Part shown: positions 47,444-56,830 of the stretch, piece by piece
How positions within the stretch are numbered: the stretch's first letter is position 1
Layout of the letters: each line of letters begins with the position of its first letter
DNA from: Ilumatobacter coccineus YM16-304
GTDB lineage: Bacteria > Actinomycetota > Acidimicrobiia > Acidimicrobiales > Ilumatobacteraceae
Assembly (NCBI RefSeq): GCF_000348785.1
Contig: NC_020520.1
Location: 2,356,001-2,420,000 of the forward strand
Direction of reading: 5' to 3'
DNA length: 64,000 bases
Translations under genes and position numbers: made by a program
Notes under the pieces: generated by a model
The model's database searches: none
What the model saw: only the letters and a program-made list of their open reading frames with translations
What the model was told of the DNA's origin: nothing

Positions 47444-48388
47444 TCAGCGGTTGCGCAGGCGCTTGCTGAGTTCGTTGAGGCGAGCCTTCTCTTCGCCCGA
47501 GAGCGCGTCCATGCCCTGCCCGCCGATCTTGTCGAGCAGACCGTCGAGTTCGGCCTGGTCGGCCGGCGACGCCGGCGGTCGGGTCGGCGGACCAGTGGGC
47601 GCCGGCTGATCGGCACCTTTCCACGGGCCTTCGACGACACGCGGCCCGAGATCGCGCGACTTCGGTCGCTTCTTGGGTTTCGGCACACGACCACCACCGC
47701 CACGACGGCCACTCGACGCGCCGGGTGAACCGCCGAGCGGAACGTGGGGGATCGGCCACGCCGTGGCGAGACCGAGCGAACGACCGATGCTGAGCCCGGC
47801 AGCGATGGCCGAGAGCATGAAGATGATCTGACCGCCGGCGCGGTTGCCCGAGTACTGGAGCAGGTTGAGGCCGGTGAAGATCGCGGCGAGCCCCCACAGC
47901 GGCATGATCTCGAACCATCGGACGTTGGGGTACGTGCCGGCGTACACCCAGATACCGCACAGGAACAGCGTGCTCAGACCAAAGTTGACACTGCCGAAGT
48001 CGAGCGTGTCGGAGAACGTGCCCAGGATGGTCAGCAGCACCGACGGGACGAGGGCGACGCCGAGCACCCAGGCGAGGAACCGATTGCGGCCGAACAGGCC
48101 TTCGAGTTGCTGGCCGAACACCCAGAAGAACACGACGCCGATCAGCGAGAAGAGTTCGGGCTGGGTGGCGATCGGCCACGTGACCAGGCGCCAGACCTGG
48201 AAGCTCTCGCGGACGTCGGGGGCGAAGAAGAGCAGCTTGCTGAACGCCGTGAGGCTGGCACCGTAGACGAACATCGAGAACACGGCGAGCGCACACAGGA
48301 TGTCGACCGTGGTGGCGTCGTAGCGGCTGACGCGGAACCACCCCTCGTTCGGGCGGCGACGGAACATGGCGGAGAAGTACTGCGACAT
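47444..48388 (-). CDS. Rhomboid-like membrane protein lacking the catalytic residues
   Basis: 314 aa with about six transmembrane segments (SMFVYGASLTAF, FSLIGVVFFWVFGQQLEGLFGRNRFLAW, FGLSTLFLCGIWVYA and others), then a basic Gly/Pro-rich tail ending EEKARLNELSKRLRNR. The order resembles rhomboid/derlin proteins, but the expected GxSG reads GLST and the usual HxxG reads RAGG, so protease activity is doubtful. The start is ATG 48388; MFRRRP (48367) is an alternative. It is divergent from uvrC over 184 bp. Confidence 0.7.
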   Translation of the reverse strand: MSQYFSAMFRRRPNEGWFRVSRYDATTVDILCALAVFSMFVYGASLTAFSKLLFFAPDVRESFQVWRLVTWPIATQPELFSLIGVVFFWVFGQQLEGLFGRNRFLAWVLGVALVPSVLLTILGTFSDTLDFGSVNFGLSTLFLCGIWVYAGTYPNVRWFEIMPLWGLAAIFTGLNLLQYSGNRAGGQIIFMLSAIAAGLSIGRSLGLATAWPIPHVPLGGSPGASSGRRGGGGRVPKPKKRPKSRDLGPRVVEGPWKGADQPAPTGPPTRPPASPADQAELDGLLDKIGGQGMDALSGEEKARLNELSKRLRNR

Positions 48389-48572
48389 CAGCCAGCAACA
48401 GTATCTGGCGATCTCGCTCGACCGCCGCCACTGCGCCATGACCGCGTCCGCGTGCGCCGTCGCTGCGCCATCACGTCCGGCCGCGCAACTCCGGCCCGAC
48501 GAACGTCGAGCCGTCGGGAAGTGCGCGACCGCCGTCGACCGCTGCCGACCGCAGCCGTATGCTCGGAGGGTC

Positions 48573-50492
48573 ATGAAGCGGCCAGCAGCGGGCACCATCC
48601 CGGACGAGCCCGGCTCGTATCAGTTCAAGGACCGGCATGGCCGTGTCATCTACGTCGGCAAGGCGTCGAGCCTCCGGCAACGGCTGTCGAACTACTTCCA
48701 GAACCCGAAGAACCTGCACCCGCGTACGGCGCAGATGGTCGAGACCGCCGAGACCGTCGAGTGGACCATCGTCCGCAACGAGGTCGAGGCGCTCATGCTC
48801 GAGTACAGCCTCATCAAGGAGCACGACCCGCGCTTCAACGTTCGGTTGCGTGACGACAAGAGCTACCCGTTCCTGGCGGTGACCGCCGACGACCAGTGGC
48901 CTCGTGCCGTGGTCATGCGCGGTCGCAAGAAGAAGGGCACGCGGTACTACGGGCCGTACGCCCACGCCTACGCGATCCGCGACACGCTCGACCTGTTGTT
49001 GCGGAGCTTCCCGATCCGTACGTGCAGCCAGAACAAGTTCAACGAGCACGAGCGGCTCGGTCGACCGTGCCTGCTGTTCCACATCGAGAAGTGCGCCGGC
49101 CCCTGCGTCGGCGAGATCGAGGAGATGGAGTACCGCCAACTCGTCACCGAGCTGTGCCAGTTCCTCGACGGTGACACCGACGAGATCGTCGACCGCTTGG
49201 AAGCCGACATGCGCGAGGCGGCCACATCGCTCGAGTTCGAGCAGGCGGCGCGGCTTCGCGACCGTCTCGAGGCGGTCCGCAAGGCGATCGCCAAGCAACA
49301 GATGGTGGCCGACAAGAACGAGGACCTCGACGTGTTCGGCATCGCCGACGACGAGCTCGAAGCGTCGGTGCAGGTGTTCTACGTCCGCAAGGGGCGAGTG
49401 GTCGGCCGGAAGGGGTTCATCCTCGACAAGGTCGAAGAGCTCACACCCGGCAAGATGATCGACCGCATCCTCGAGTCGATGTACGGCGAGGAGCCGGTGG
49501 TCGGCGTGCCGAAGCAGGTCTTGGTGCCCTACGAACCCGACGACCGCGAGACGTACGAGCAGTGGCTCGAGATGATCCGCGGCTCGAGGGTGCAGGTACG
49601 CGTCCCGCAGCGTGGCGACAAGCGGTCGTTGCTCGAGACGGTGACGCGTAACGCCAAGGAGGAGTTCACGCGTCACCGGATGCGCCGCGCGACCGATCAC
49701 AACACGCGCAGTCGTGCGCTCACCGAGTTGCAGCATGCGCTCGACCTCCCCGAAGCGCCGCTGCGGATCGAGTGCTACGACATGGCGCACCTGCAGGGCA
49801 CCGACTACGTCGGGTCGATGGTGGTGCTCGAAGACGGACTTCCGGCCAAACGCGAGTACCGCCGGTTCAAGGTCAACACGGTCGGCGGCGAGGTGGTCGG
49901 TGGTGGGAGCGACGACTACGCGGCGATGGCCGAGGTCGTGCGCCGAAGGCTCCAGGCATATCTCGATGATCGAGATCGACCGATCGACGAGCGCTCCGGG
50001 CCGCAGGACGAGGACGCTCCGTCGAAACAGCGCGAGCGAAAGCCCGGCAAGTTCGCGTACCCACCGCAGCTGCTGCTGGTCGACGGTGGCAAAGGACAGG
50101 TGTCGGCCACGCAACGGGTCGTCGAAGAACTCGGTCTCGCCGACGAGATCCCGGTCGCCGGGCTGGCCAAGCGGTTCGAAGAGGTCTACGTCCCCGGGCG
50201 TTCCGAACCGATCGAGATCGCGCGGGGGAGCGAGGCGCTCTTCATGTTGCAACGCATCCGTGACGAAGCGCACCGATTCGCCAACACCTTCCACGGGGAG
50301 CGACGCAGCAAGCGCATGACGGTCAGCGCGCTCGACGGGATTCCTGGGCTCGGCGAGGTCCGGAAGAAGAAGCTCGTCAAAGCGATGGGTGGCGTGAACG
50401 CAGTGAAGAAGGCGAGCCTCGACGAACTGCAGGCCCACAGCTTCCTTCCCGACGCCGTCGCCGAAGCGATCCACACCAAGTTCCACGCCTGA
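48573..50492 (+). CDS. uvrC: UvrABC excinuclease subunit C
   Basis: 639 aa. The N-terminal GIY-YIG nuclease reads GSYQFKDRHGRVIYVGKASSLRQRL (core SYQF ... IYVGKA), with a conserved Cys-rich block (CLLFHIEKCAGPCVG), a UVR domain (LEFEQAARLRDRLEAV), an RNase H-like 5' nuclease (IECYDMAHLQGTDYVGSMVV, LLLVDGGKGQV) and C-terminal helix-hairpin-helix repeats (IPGLGEVRKKKLVKAMGGV). The start is ATG 48573 after CGGAGGG. No LexA box was found before it, unlike uvrA and uvrB. It makes both incisions around the lesion. Confidence 0.97.
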   Translation: MKRPAAGTIPDEPGSYQFKDRHGRVIYVGKASSLRQRLSNYFQNPKNLHPRTAQMVETAETVEWTIVRNEVEALMLEYSLIKEHDPRFNVRLRDDKSYPFLAVTADDQWPRAVVMRGRKKKGTRYYGPYAHAYAIRDTLDLLLRSFPIRTCSQNKFNEHERLGRPCLLFHIEKCAGPCVGEIEEMEYRQLVTELCQFLDGDTDEIVDRLEADMREAATSLEFEQAARLRDRLEAVRKAIAKQQMVADKNEDLDVFGIADDELEASVQVFYVRKGRVVGRKGFILDKVEELTPGKMIDRILESMYGEEPVVGVPKQVLVPYEPDDRETYEQWLEMIRGSRVQVRVPQRGDKRSLLETVTRNAKEEFTRHRMRRATDHNTRSRALTELQHALDLPEAPLRIECYDMAHLQGTDYVGSMVVLEDGLPAKREYRRFKVNTVGGEVVGGGSDDYAAMAEVVRRRLQAYLDDRDRPIDERSGPQDEDAPSKQRERKPGKFAYPPQLLLVDGGKGQVSATQRVVEELGLADEIPVAGLAKRFEEVYVPGRSEPIEIARGSEALFMLQRIRDEAHRFANTFHGERRSKRMTVSALDGIPGLGEVRKKKLVKAMGGVNAVKKASLDELQAHSFLPDAVAEAIHTKFHA

Positions 50493-50698
50493 CCGCGCTC
50501 GAGGCGCCGCCCTCGCCGTCCTCACGGTGCCCCCGGCGCATGGGCTGACGGTCGGCCCGAGCACGTTCGGGCGCAGCACATTGCACCGCGATCCACCGAA
50601 TCAAGTGGCACGAGATGGTACACTGCTTTTTCCGACGAGAATGCGGATGGCGCCACGGAATGCGGATCGTGGTCGCTTCGGCGGGTTGAAGTGGAGCG

Positions 50699-53554
50699 AT
50701 GGACGATCAAGTGGCGGAGGCCGGTGGGCTTCAAGAAGCGACGAAGGGCTCGGAAGTGCCCGAGATGTCGACGCTCGCGTCGCTCCCTGTCCCGGTCATC
50801 GTCACCAAGCTGCCGGGTCGTGAAATCGTCTTCGCCAACGCCGCATGCCAGGAAGCTCTCGGGCGAACCGGCGAACAGTTCCGCGGGCTGACGGTCGACG
50901 ACATCACCGCTCCGGAGGACCGTCCACACGTCGACGCCGTCATCGCCGACGTCCGCGAGCGCGGCGTAGTCGTCGAGAAGGCCTACCTGCACGGCGATGG
51001 CTCGATCCGACGGATGCACCTGCACGCCATCACGGTGTCTGGTTTCACGGGATATGCCGTCGCGCTCCTGTTCGACATCACCAAGACGAGCCGGTCGCTC
51101 GGCCGCCTCAAGCTGCTGGCCGAGGCCGCAGCGCTGGTGCCCGGCGCCGACATCGGCATCGACACCATCTCCGCCACCGTCGCCTCCATGGCGACCGAGC
51201 ACCTCGGCTCCGAGGTCGAAGTCGTCTGGTTCGACGAGCCGAAGTCGATCCTGGAAGACGGCTCGTCCGAACCGGTCCGCGTCGGTGACCGTCTGCGCTG
51301 CCCGATCGTCGTGACCGACAACGTGATGGGAGAGGTGCGAGTCACCTCGTCGGCCCCGGACGGAGACGAGTTCGACGACGAGTTGCTGTGCCTCGAGTCG
51401 CTGGCGCACTGCCTGGCCGGTGCGTCGTCGGTCGCCGCGCTCGACGCGTCGCTGCGCAGAGCCGAACTGTTCGAGCGCGGGTTCGAGGCGGCCTCGGTCG
51501 GGTTGCAGATCGTCGACGAGGACGGTGTGTTCCTGCGCGTCAATCGCTCCTTCGCGACCATGATCGGCCGGAAGCGTGAGGAACTCGTTGGGCTGCACTG
51601 GACAGCAGTCACGCATCCCGACGACATAGCCATGCACGAAGACGGTGAGGTGCGCCGTCGGCTGGATCGTGGCGACGGGGCGATGTACCGCGACGTCAAG
51701 CGCTACGTGACCGCTGACGGGTCGATCAAGTTCGGCGACATCACGATCACATCGGTCACGGGCAACCCGAAAACCGACATGCCGTTCAGGTTGGTGCAGG
51801 TCGTCGATGTCACCGAACAGATCCGATCACTCAACGATCTGGCAGCCGCCCGCCGAGACCTGATGGCGAGCGAACTCCGGTATCGATCGCTGGTCGAGCC
51901 GGCTCCCGACGCCGTGCTCCGGATCGGCGCAGACGGGATCGTGGCCGATGCGAACGCCTCGGCCGAGCGCATCTTCGAGTTCGACGCGTCCGTCGGCGCG
52001 CCCGTCTCCGACCTGCTTCCGGCAGTGTTCGCCGACGAGGTCGCCGCGATGGTGCGGACCGTCATGGTGACCGGTGCGCAAGACCAGATCGACCGTCAGC
52101 GGCTGCGACTCGGCGACGGTACGAGCCGTTGGTTCCTCACGAGGATCGTCGCCGAAGACTCGACCGGCACGTCGCCGACGGCACACGTGGTGATGAGCGA
52201 CATCACGCAGATGGTCGAACACGAGGAGCGTCTGTCGGCGATGGCCCGCGTCGACGCCGTGACCGGGGTCGCGAACCGGGTGGCGCTGTACGAGCGCCTC
52301 GAGGTCGCGCTCGCCGCACTCGGCGAGTCCACCGACACATGTGTGGCGGTCGCAGCGATCGGACTCGACCACTTCAAGACGGTCAACGACTCGTTCGGCC
52401 ACGCCTTCGGCGACGAAGCGATTCGACTCTTCGCCAGAGCCGTCGATGCCACCCTGGGGCCCGACGACATGTTCGGCCGGCTCGGCGGAGACGAGTTCCT
52501 CCTCGTGCTCGACAACCAGCCGACCGAGGACGACGCCAAGCGGGTCGTCGAACGACTGGTCGACATGATCACGCCGCTCGAGCTGGTAGCCGACGATGGC
52601 CGAACCATCTCACTGTCGGCGAGCCTCGGGCTCGTCGTGGTCACGTCGGCCGACGACGTCGACGACGTCATCGAAATGGCCGACAGCGCGTTGCTCGAGG
52701 CGAAGCGGACGGGGCGTGGTCGCCTGAAGGTGGCGGGGGCCTCGTCGGGAGACGGCGCGAGCGCACCATCGCTGCGCGTCCAGTTGCTCGATCTGCTCGA
52801 CGCCGACAGCCGCGGGGAATTCGAGTTGCTCTATCAGCCGATCATCGGAGCCGACGGCCGCGTTCGGTCGGTCGAGGCACTGATCCGTTGGAATCATCCC
52901 GACCGCGGGCAGCTCACGCCCGATCACTTCATCGACGCGCTGATCCATTCCGGGCGGATCGAGGGGGTCGGACGCTGGGTCGTTTCCACAGCGGTCCGGC
53001 AGATCGAGGAGTGGGACGCGATCGGCCTGGGCGGTCTGTCGATCAACATCAACGTGTCACCCGGCGAACTCGCTCACCCTGGGTTCTGTTCGCACCTGCG
53101 AACCACCATCGCCGAGTCGAGCATCGACCCGAGCCGGATTCGCATCGAGATCACCGAACTCGCGCTCGCCGGCACCTTCGTGCCCACGGCGATGCTCGAC
53201 GACCTCTCCAACATCGGCGCTCGCATCGTCCTCGACGACTTCGGCACCGGGGTGTCGTCGCTCAGCCACCTCCGCGTCAAGTCACTGAGCGGCATCAAGA
53301 TCGACAAGTCGTTCCTGCGCCACGCCGCCGACAACATCGTCGATCGCGGCATCGTCGAAGGCATGATCGCATTGGCGCACAACATCGGGGTCGACGTCAC
53401 GGTCGAGGGCGTCGAGACGCGAGACCAAGCCCACTGGCTGGCGAGCACGGGGTGCGAGGCGATGCAGGGGTGGCTGTTCAGCCGAGCCGTCTCGGCCACC
53501 GACGTGCCGAACATCGCAGCGCAGCGCTTCGACATGCCCCACTCCGAGGTCTGA
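50699..53554 (+). CDS. PAS/GGDEF/EAL cyclic di-GMP signalling protein
   Basis: 951 aa, no membrane segment. PAS-type domains lie at about 25-130, 255-375 (LQIVDEDGVFLRVNRSFATMIGR) and 390-510; a GAF-like region lies between. The GGDEF domain (about 515-680) has DAVTGVANRVALYER, GLDHFKTVND and an intact LGGDEF. The EAL domain (about 700-945) keeps YQPI, EALIRW, NINVSPGEL, EITE, DDFGTG, IKIDKSF and EGVET, so phosphodiesterase residues are complete. It may make, break or switch between the two. The start is an ATG with weak SD; translation from ATG 50765 (MSTLASLPV) would drop 22 residues. Confidence 0.9.
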   Translation: MDDQVAEAGGLQEATKGSEVPEMSTLASLPVPVIVTKLPGREIVFANAACQEALGRTGEQFRGLTVDDITAPEDRPHVDAVIADVRERGVVVEKAYLHGDGSIRRMHLHAITVSGFTGYAVALLFDITKTSRSLGRLKLLAEAAALVPGADIGIDTISATVASMATEHLGSEVEVVWFDEPKSILEDGSSEPVRVGDRLRCPIVVTDNVMGEVRVTSSAPDGDEFDDELLCLESLAHCLAGASSVAALDASLRRAELFERGFEAASVGLQIVDEDGVFLRVNRSFATMIGRKREELVGLHWTAVTHPDDIAMHEDGEVRRRLDRGDGAMYRDVKRYVTADGSIKFGDITITSVTGNPKTDMPFRLVQVVDVTEQIRSLNDLAAARRDLMASELRYRSLVEPAPDAVLRIGADGIVADANASAERIFEFDASVGAPVSDLLPAVFADEVAAMVRTVMVTGAQDQIDRQRLRLGDGTSRWFLTRIVAEDSTGTSPTAHVVMSDITQMVEHEERLSAMARVDAVTGVANRVALYERLEVALAALGESTDTCVAVAAIGLDHFKTVNDSFGHAFGDEAIRLFARAVDATLGPDDMFGRLGGDEFLLVLDNQPTEDDAKRVVERLVDMITPLELVADDGRTISLSASLGLVVVTSADDVDDVIEMADSALLEAKRTGRGRLKVAGASSGDGASAPSLRVQLLDLLDADSRGEFELLYQPIIGADGRVRSVEALIRWNHPDRGQLTPDHFIDALIHSGRIEGVGRWVVSTAVRQIEEWDAIGLGGLSININVSPGELAHPGFCSHLRTTIAESSIDPSRIRIEITELALAGTFVPTAMLDDLSNIGARIVLDDFGTGVSSLSHLRVKSLSGIKIDKSFLRHAADNIVDRGIVEGMIALAHNIGVDVTVEGVETRDQAHWLASTGCEAMQGWLFSRAVSATDVPNIAAQRFDMPHSEV

Positions 53555-53614
53555 CCGATGATTCGGCCGCCCCGCGGCCGTCATCTATCGTTGGCCGCTC
53601 ATGGGAGGAACAAC

Positions 53615-55057
53615 ATGAATCGACTGTCACGAATCGTCATCGCAGCGCTCAGCGCCCTCGTCGGGCTGGCGGCACTGCCCGCGGCAACGACATCGGCAGC
53701 GCCAGAGCCGCCGCCATTCATCTGGTCGCAGGTGATCGTCGACGGGATCGGTTCGTCCGCGATCCTGCCGACGATCAGCGACCAGTTGTTTCCGCTTTCG
53801 GAGGGCGGCGAGATCAGCGGGACCGATGCTTTCCTCACCGGCGTGACCGACCCGCACCCGGGGCCGAATCCTCCCGACGACTTCTGTCAGGACCCGCCGG
53901 TCACCGAGTACGACCCCGGCTCGGTGCGCGATCGACGGTGTGAGCTGACCACCGGACCCGGCGATTACTTCCTGGTGGTCGGGCCCGCTCCCGACGGCTA
54001 CGAGACCGAGTACTGGTGCGATCAGACCTACGAGGTCACCACCATCGACGGCATGGAAGGCATCGCCATCGAACTGCTCGACGGGCAACGCCCGAGCTGT
54101 TTCGTGCGGTTCGAGCGGCCGATCCACCTCTCCAGCTACGTCGAGGTCGTCGACGAGGACGCGGCCGGTGGCCCGTTCGACGCGGCGACGCTTTTCGCCG
54201 CACTCGAAGCGGAGGCGTACACCGATCCCGGCGGCGAGCAGGTGCTGGCCGACGGCGACTGCGTCTCGGCGTTCTACCCCCTGGGCGACGACCCGGCCGC
54301 GCAGTTCTTCGACTGCCTGTTGCCGGCGCCGGGCGACTATCAGACCGGCCTGGCCGGGGTGCCGAACGGCATGGTCCTCGTCGAGGTGAGTTGTTACGAC
54401 CCCGATGAGGGAGAGGACGAACGGATCGACGACCCGCTGGGTGCGTTCACGTTCGTCGACACCGTGATCTACTGCGACCACTACTACCGCTTCGTCCGTC
54501 AGACCTTCAGCGTCGACGTGGTCGTCACCAACGACGACGACGGCACCGCCGTCGGGTCCGACTTCGAGATCGAGGTCTACGACGCCGGCGGCGCGCTCGT
54601 GGCCACCGGGTTCGATCCGGCTCCGAACGACGAGTCCGCCTCGGCCGAGTTCACGCTCGGAATCGGCGACTACCAGTTCGGCATCTCAGGCCCCGACGGG
54701 TACGAGTCGACCGTCACGATCACGGTGTCCGAGCTCGCGACCGAGGTGATCGACGACGCATCGGCAGCGTTCACCATCGGCGAGTTCTCGACGGTGTCGG
54801 CGGTGATCGCGATGGACGATCAGACCGCTCCGACCACGACGGTTCCGCCCACGACGGCGGTACCCACCACGGCGGCGCCGACGACCGTCGCGCCGACCAC
54901 GGCCGCCCCCGACCCGACCACCACCGAGCGCCCGACCACCGAGTTGCCGGCGACCGGACCGCGAGGGCCGGCTCCGCTGCTGACGTGGGGCGCGCTCGGC
55001 CTGCTTCTGCTCGGCGCCGGCATCGCACTCTCGGCGCGTCGTCCGACCACGCGCTGA
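53615..55057 (+). CDS. LPxTG-anchored surface protein with Thr/Pro stalk
   Basis: 480 aa. Signal peptide (RIVIAALSALVGLAALPAATTSAA), a beta-rich region with many Cys (about 30-320), an Ig-like/SpaA-like domain (about 330-400, YQFGISGPDGYESTVTITV), a Thr/Pro/Ala stalk (about 410-450) and the sorting signal LPATG followed by a hydrophobic segment and ARRPTTR. It should be anchored to the cell wall by a sortase, which is not in the window. The repeated Cys and Asp/Gly stretches suggest disulfides or Ca2+ binding. GGAGGA precedes the ATG. Confidence 0.85.
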   Translation: MNRLSRIVIAALSALVGLAALPAATTSAAPEPPPFIWSQVIVDGIGSSAILPTISDQLFPLSEGGEISGTDAFLTGVTDPHPGPNPPDDFCQDPPVTEYDPGSVRDRRCELTTGPGDYFLVVGPAPDGYETEYWCDQTYEVTTIDGMEGIAIELLDGQRPSCFVRFERPIHLSSYVEVVDEDAAGGPFDAATLFAALEAEAYTDPGGEQVLADGDCVSAFYPLGDDPAAQFFDCLLPAPGDYQTGLAGVPNGMVLVEVSCYDPDEGEDERIDDPLGAFTFVDTVIYCDHYYRFVRQTFSVDVVVTNDDDGTAVGSDFEIEVYDAGGALVATGFDPAPNDESASAEFTLGIGDYQFGISGPDGYESTVTITVSELATEVIDDASAAFTIGEFSTVSAVIAMDDQTAPTTTVPPTTAVPTTAAPTTVAPTTAAPDPTTTERPTTELPATGPRGPAPLLTWGALGLLLLGAGIALSARRPTTR

Positions 55058-55090
55058 TCCGCTGGCGCCGCCTCGTACGCTCGGCGGACG

Positions 55091-55813
55091 ATGAGCGACG
55101 AACTGTGGGAAGCGCACGCCGACTGGTGGATCGAAGGGTTCACCGACGGCGCCGACCCGGAGTACGTCGAACAGATCCTGCCGCTCGCTGCAGACGAGTT
55201 GGCTGGTGCGCGACGCGTGCTCGACATCGGTTGCGGCGACGGGCAGATCGCCCGACTCGCCGCTTCCCAGGGCAGCACCGTGGTCGGTGTCGATCCGACC
55301 TGGAACTGTGTGTCGGTCGCCGAGGACCGAGGTGGTGGACCCGCCTACGCCCGAGCCGGCGCGGCGAGCCTGCCGTTCGCCAGCGGGTCGTTCGACGCCG
55401 CGACGGCGTGCCTGGTGTTCGAGCACATCGACGAGGTCGACGCAGCGATCGCCGAGGTCGCCCGAGTGCTCGAACCCGGTGGCCGGTTCTGCTTCTTCCT
55501 CAACCATCCGATCCTGCAGGCGCCAGGGAGCTCGTGGATCGACGACCACATGGTCGACCCACCCGAGCAGTACTGGCGGCTCGGCCCGTACCTGGTCGAG
55601 ACCGAGACGACCGAGCAGGTGGAGTTGGGCGTGTGGATCAGGTTCATCCACCGTCCGATGTCGCGCTACGTCAACGCGCTCGCCGCGAACGGCCTCACGA
55701 TCGAGCGAATGGTCGAGCCGGCACCGCCGCCCGGCTTCCTCGAACGCGCCCCGGGCTACGCCGACAGCGCTGCGTTCCCGCGGCTGCTGTACCTCCGGTT
55801 GCGAAAGTCCTGA
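55091..55813 (+). CDS. Class I SAM-dependent methyltransferase
   Basis: 240 aa. Motif I is VLDIGCGDGQIARLA, with GVDPT as motif post I, LPFASGSFDAATACLVFEHI, and RVLEPGGRFCFFLNHP. These match the Methyltransf_11 group of small-molecule and lipid methyltransferases. The substrate is unknown. It starts 33 bp after the LPxTG gene and 54 bp before rapZ, probably inside a longer plus-strand run. Confidence 0.8.
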   Translation: MSDELWEAHADWWIEGFTDGADPEYVEQILPLAADELAGARRVLDIGCGDGQIARLAASQGSTVVGVDPTWNCVSVAEDRGGGPAYARAGAASLPFASGSFDAATACLVFEHIDEVDAAIAEVARVLEPGGRFCFFLNHPILQAPGSSWIDDHMVDPPEQYWRLGPYLVETETTEQVELGVWIRFIHRPMSRYVNALAANGLTIERMVEPAPPPGFLERAPGYADSAAFPRLLYLRLRKS

Positions 55814-55867
55814 TCACGGGCTGCTCTGTCCACCCGATGGGTCGCCGGGCAAGTACGGTGAGCAGCG

Positions 55868-56713
55868 ATGGCTGAAGTGGTCTTGATCACCGGGCTCTCC
55901 GGAGCCGGACGTTCGGGAGCTGCCGACGTCCTCGAAGACCTCGGCTTCTACGTGGTCGACAACCTGCCGACCACGCTGGTCAACACGATCGTCGACCTCG
56001 CGGCCAAGCCGGGTAGCGACATCGGCAAACTGGCGCTGGTCGCCGGACGCCAGCACCACGAACTGCTCAACAAGATCGGCGAGCTGCGCGCCAGCGGCCA
56101 CCGTGTCCGGGTCGTGTTCCTCGACGCCGCCACACCCGAGGTCGTGCGTCGATACGACGCGACCCGTCGCCGCCACCCGCTCGCCGACGTCGCCGGCGGG
56201 CTGATCGAAGCGATCGAACTCGAACGCGAACAGCTCGAACCGGTGCGTCAGGCCGCCGACCTCGTCATCGACACGAGCGACCTCAACATCCATCAGCTCA
56301 AGGAACGCATCGTCGGCGCCTTCGACTCCGAGTCCGGGTCGCGCCTGCAGATCGCCGTCGAGAGCTTCGGTTTCAAGCACGGCCTGCCGCTCGACGCCGA
56401 CATGGTGATGGACGTGCGCTTCCTGCCGAACCCGCACTGGCAGGAAGAGCTTCGACCGCTCACCGGCCACGACCCCAAGGTCCGTGACCACGTCATCGAA
56501 ACGGCAGCCGGCTCGGAGTTCGTCGATCGGCTCGACGACATGCTCGGTTGGCTGGTGCCGCACTACGAGGCCGAGGGGCGGAGTTACCTGACGCTCGCCA
56601 TCGGTTGCACGGGTGGTCGTCACCGTTCGGTGGCCATCGCAGAGGAGATGGCCTCGCGGCTCCGGGCGCGTGGCGCTGCCGTTCGCGCCACCCACCGCGA
56701 CGTGGCCCGGTAG
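55868..56713 (+). CDS. rapZ: RapZ/YvcJ-family nucleotide-binding protein
   Basis: 281 aa. The P-loop reads GLSGAGRS (residues 9-16, Arg in place of the usual Lys). The N-terminal kinase-like half is followed by the RapZ C-terminal half (RFLPNPHWQEELRPLTG, SYLTLAIGCTGGRHRSVAIAEEM). The family binds GlcN6P and acts as an RNase adapter in E. coli, and is a GTPase/ATPase in Gram-positive bacteria. In most actinobacteria it sits between uvrC and yvcK-whiA-gap; here yvcK and whiA are missing and gap follows after 117 bp. Confidence 0.92.
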   Translation: MAEVVLITGLSGAGRSGAADVLEDLGFYVVDNLPTTLVNTIVDLAAKPGSDIGKLALVAGRQHHELLNKIGELRASGHRVRVVFLDAATPEVVRRYDATRRRHPLADVAGGLIEAIELEREQLEPVRQAADLVIDTSDLNIHQLKERIVGAFDSESGSRLQIAVESFGFKHGLPLDADMVMDVRFLPNPHWQEELRPLTGHDPKVRDHVIETAAGSEFVDRLDDMLGWLVPHYEAEGRSYLTLAIGCTGGRHRSVAIAEEMASRLRARGAAVRATHRDVAR

Positions 56714-56830
56714 CGGGCGCTACAGTCGAGAGCGAGCCGGCATCGGCGCCGCTCGCACTTTCATCCAGCGGCGGGCTCCCCGCCATCGACACCTGGACAC
56801 GTCCAGGCCCACCCCAGAAGGAACCCCCAC

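Noticed and set aside
50606-50625. Sigma-54-type promoter before the PAS/GGDEF/EAL gene (TGGCAC)
   Set aside because: The TTGCA half is missing at the right spacing; only an isolated TACACT is seen.
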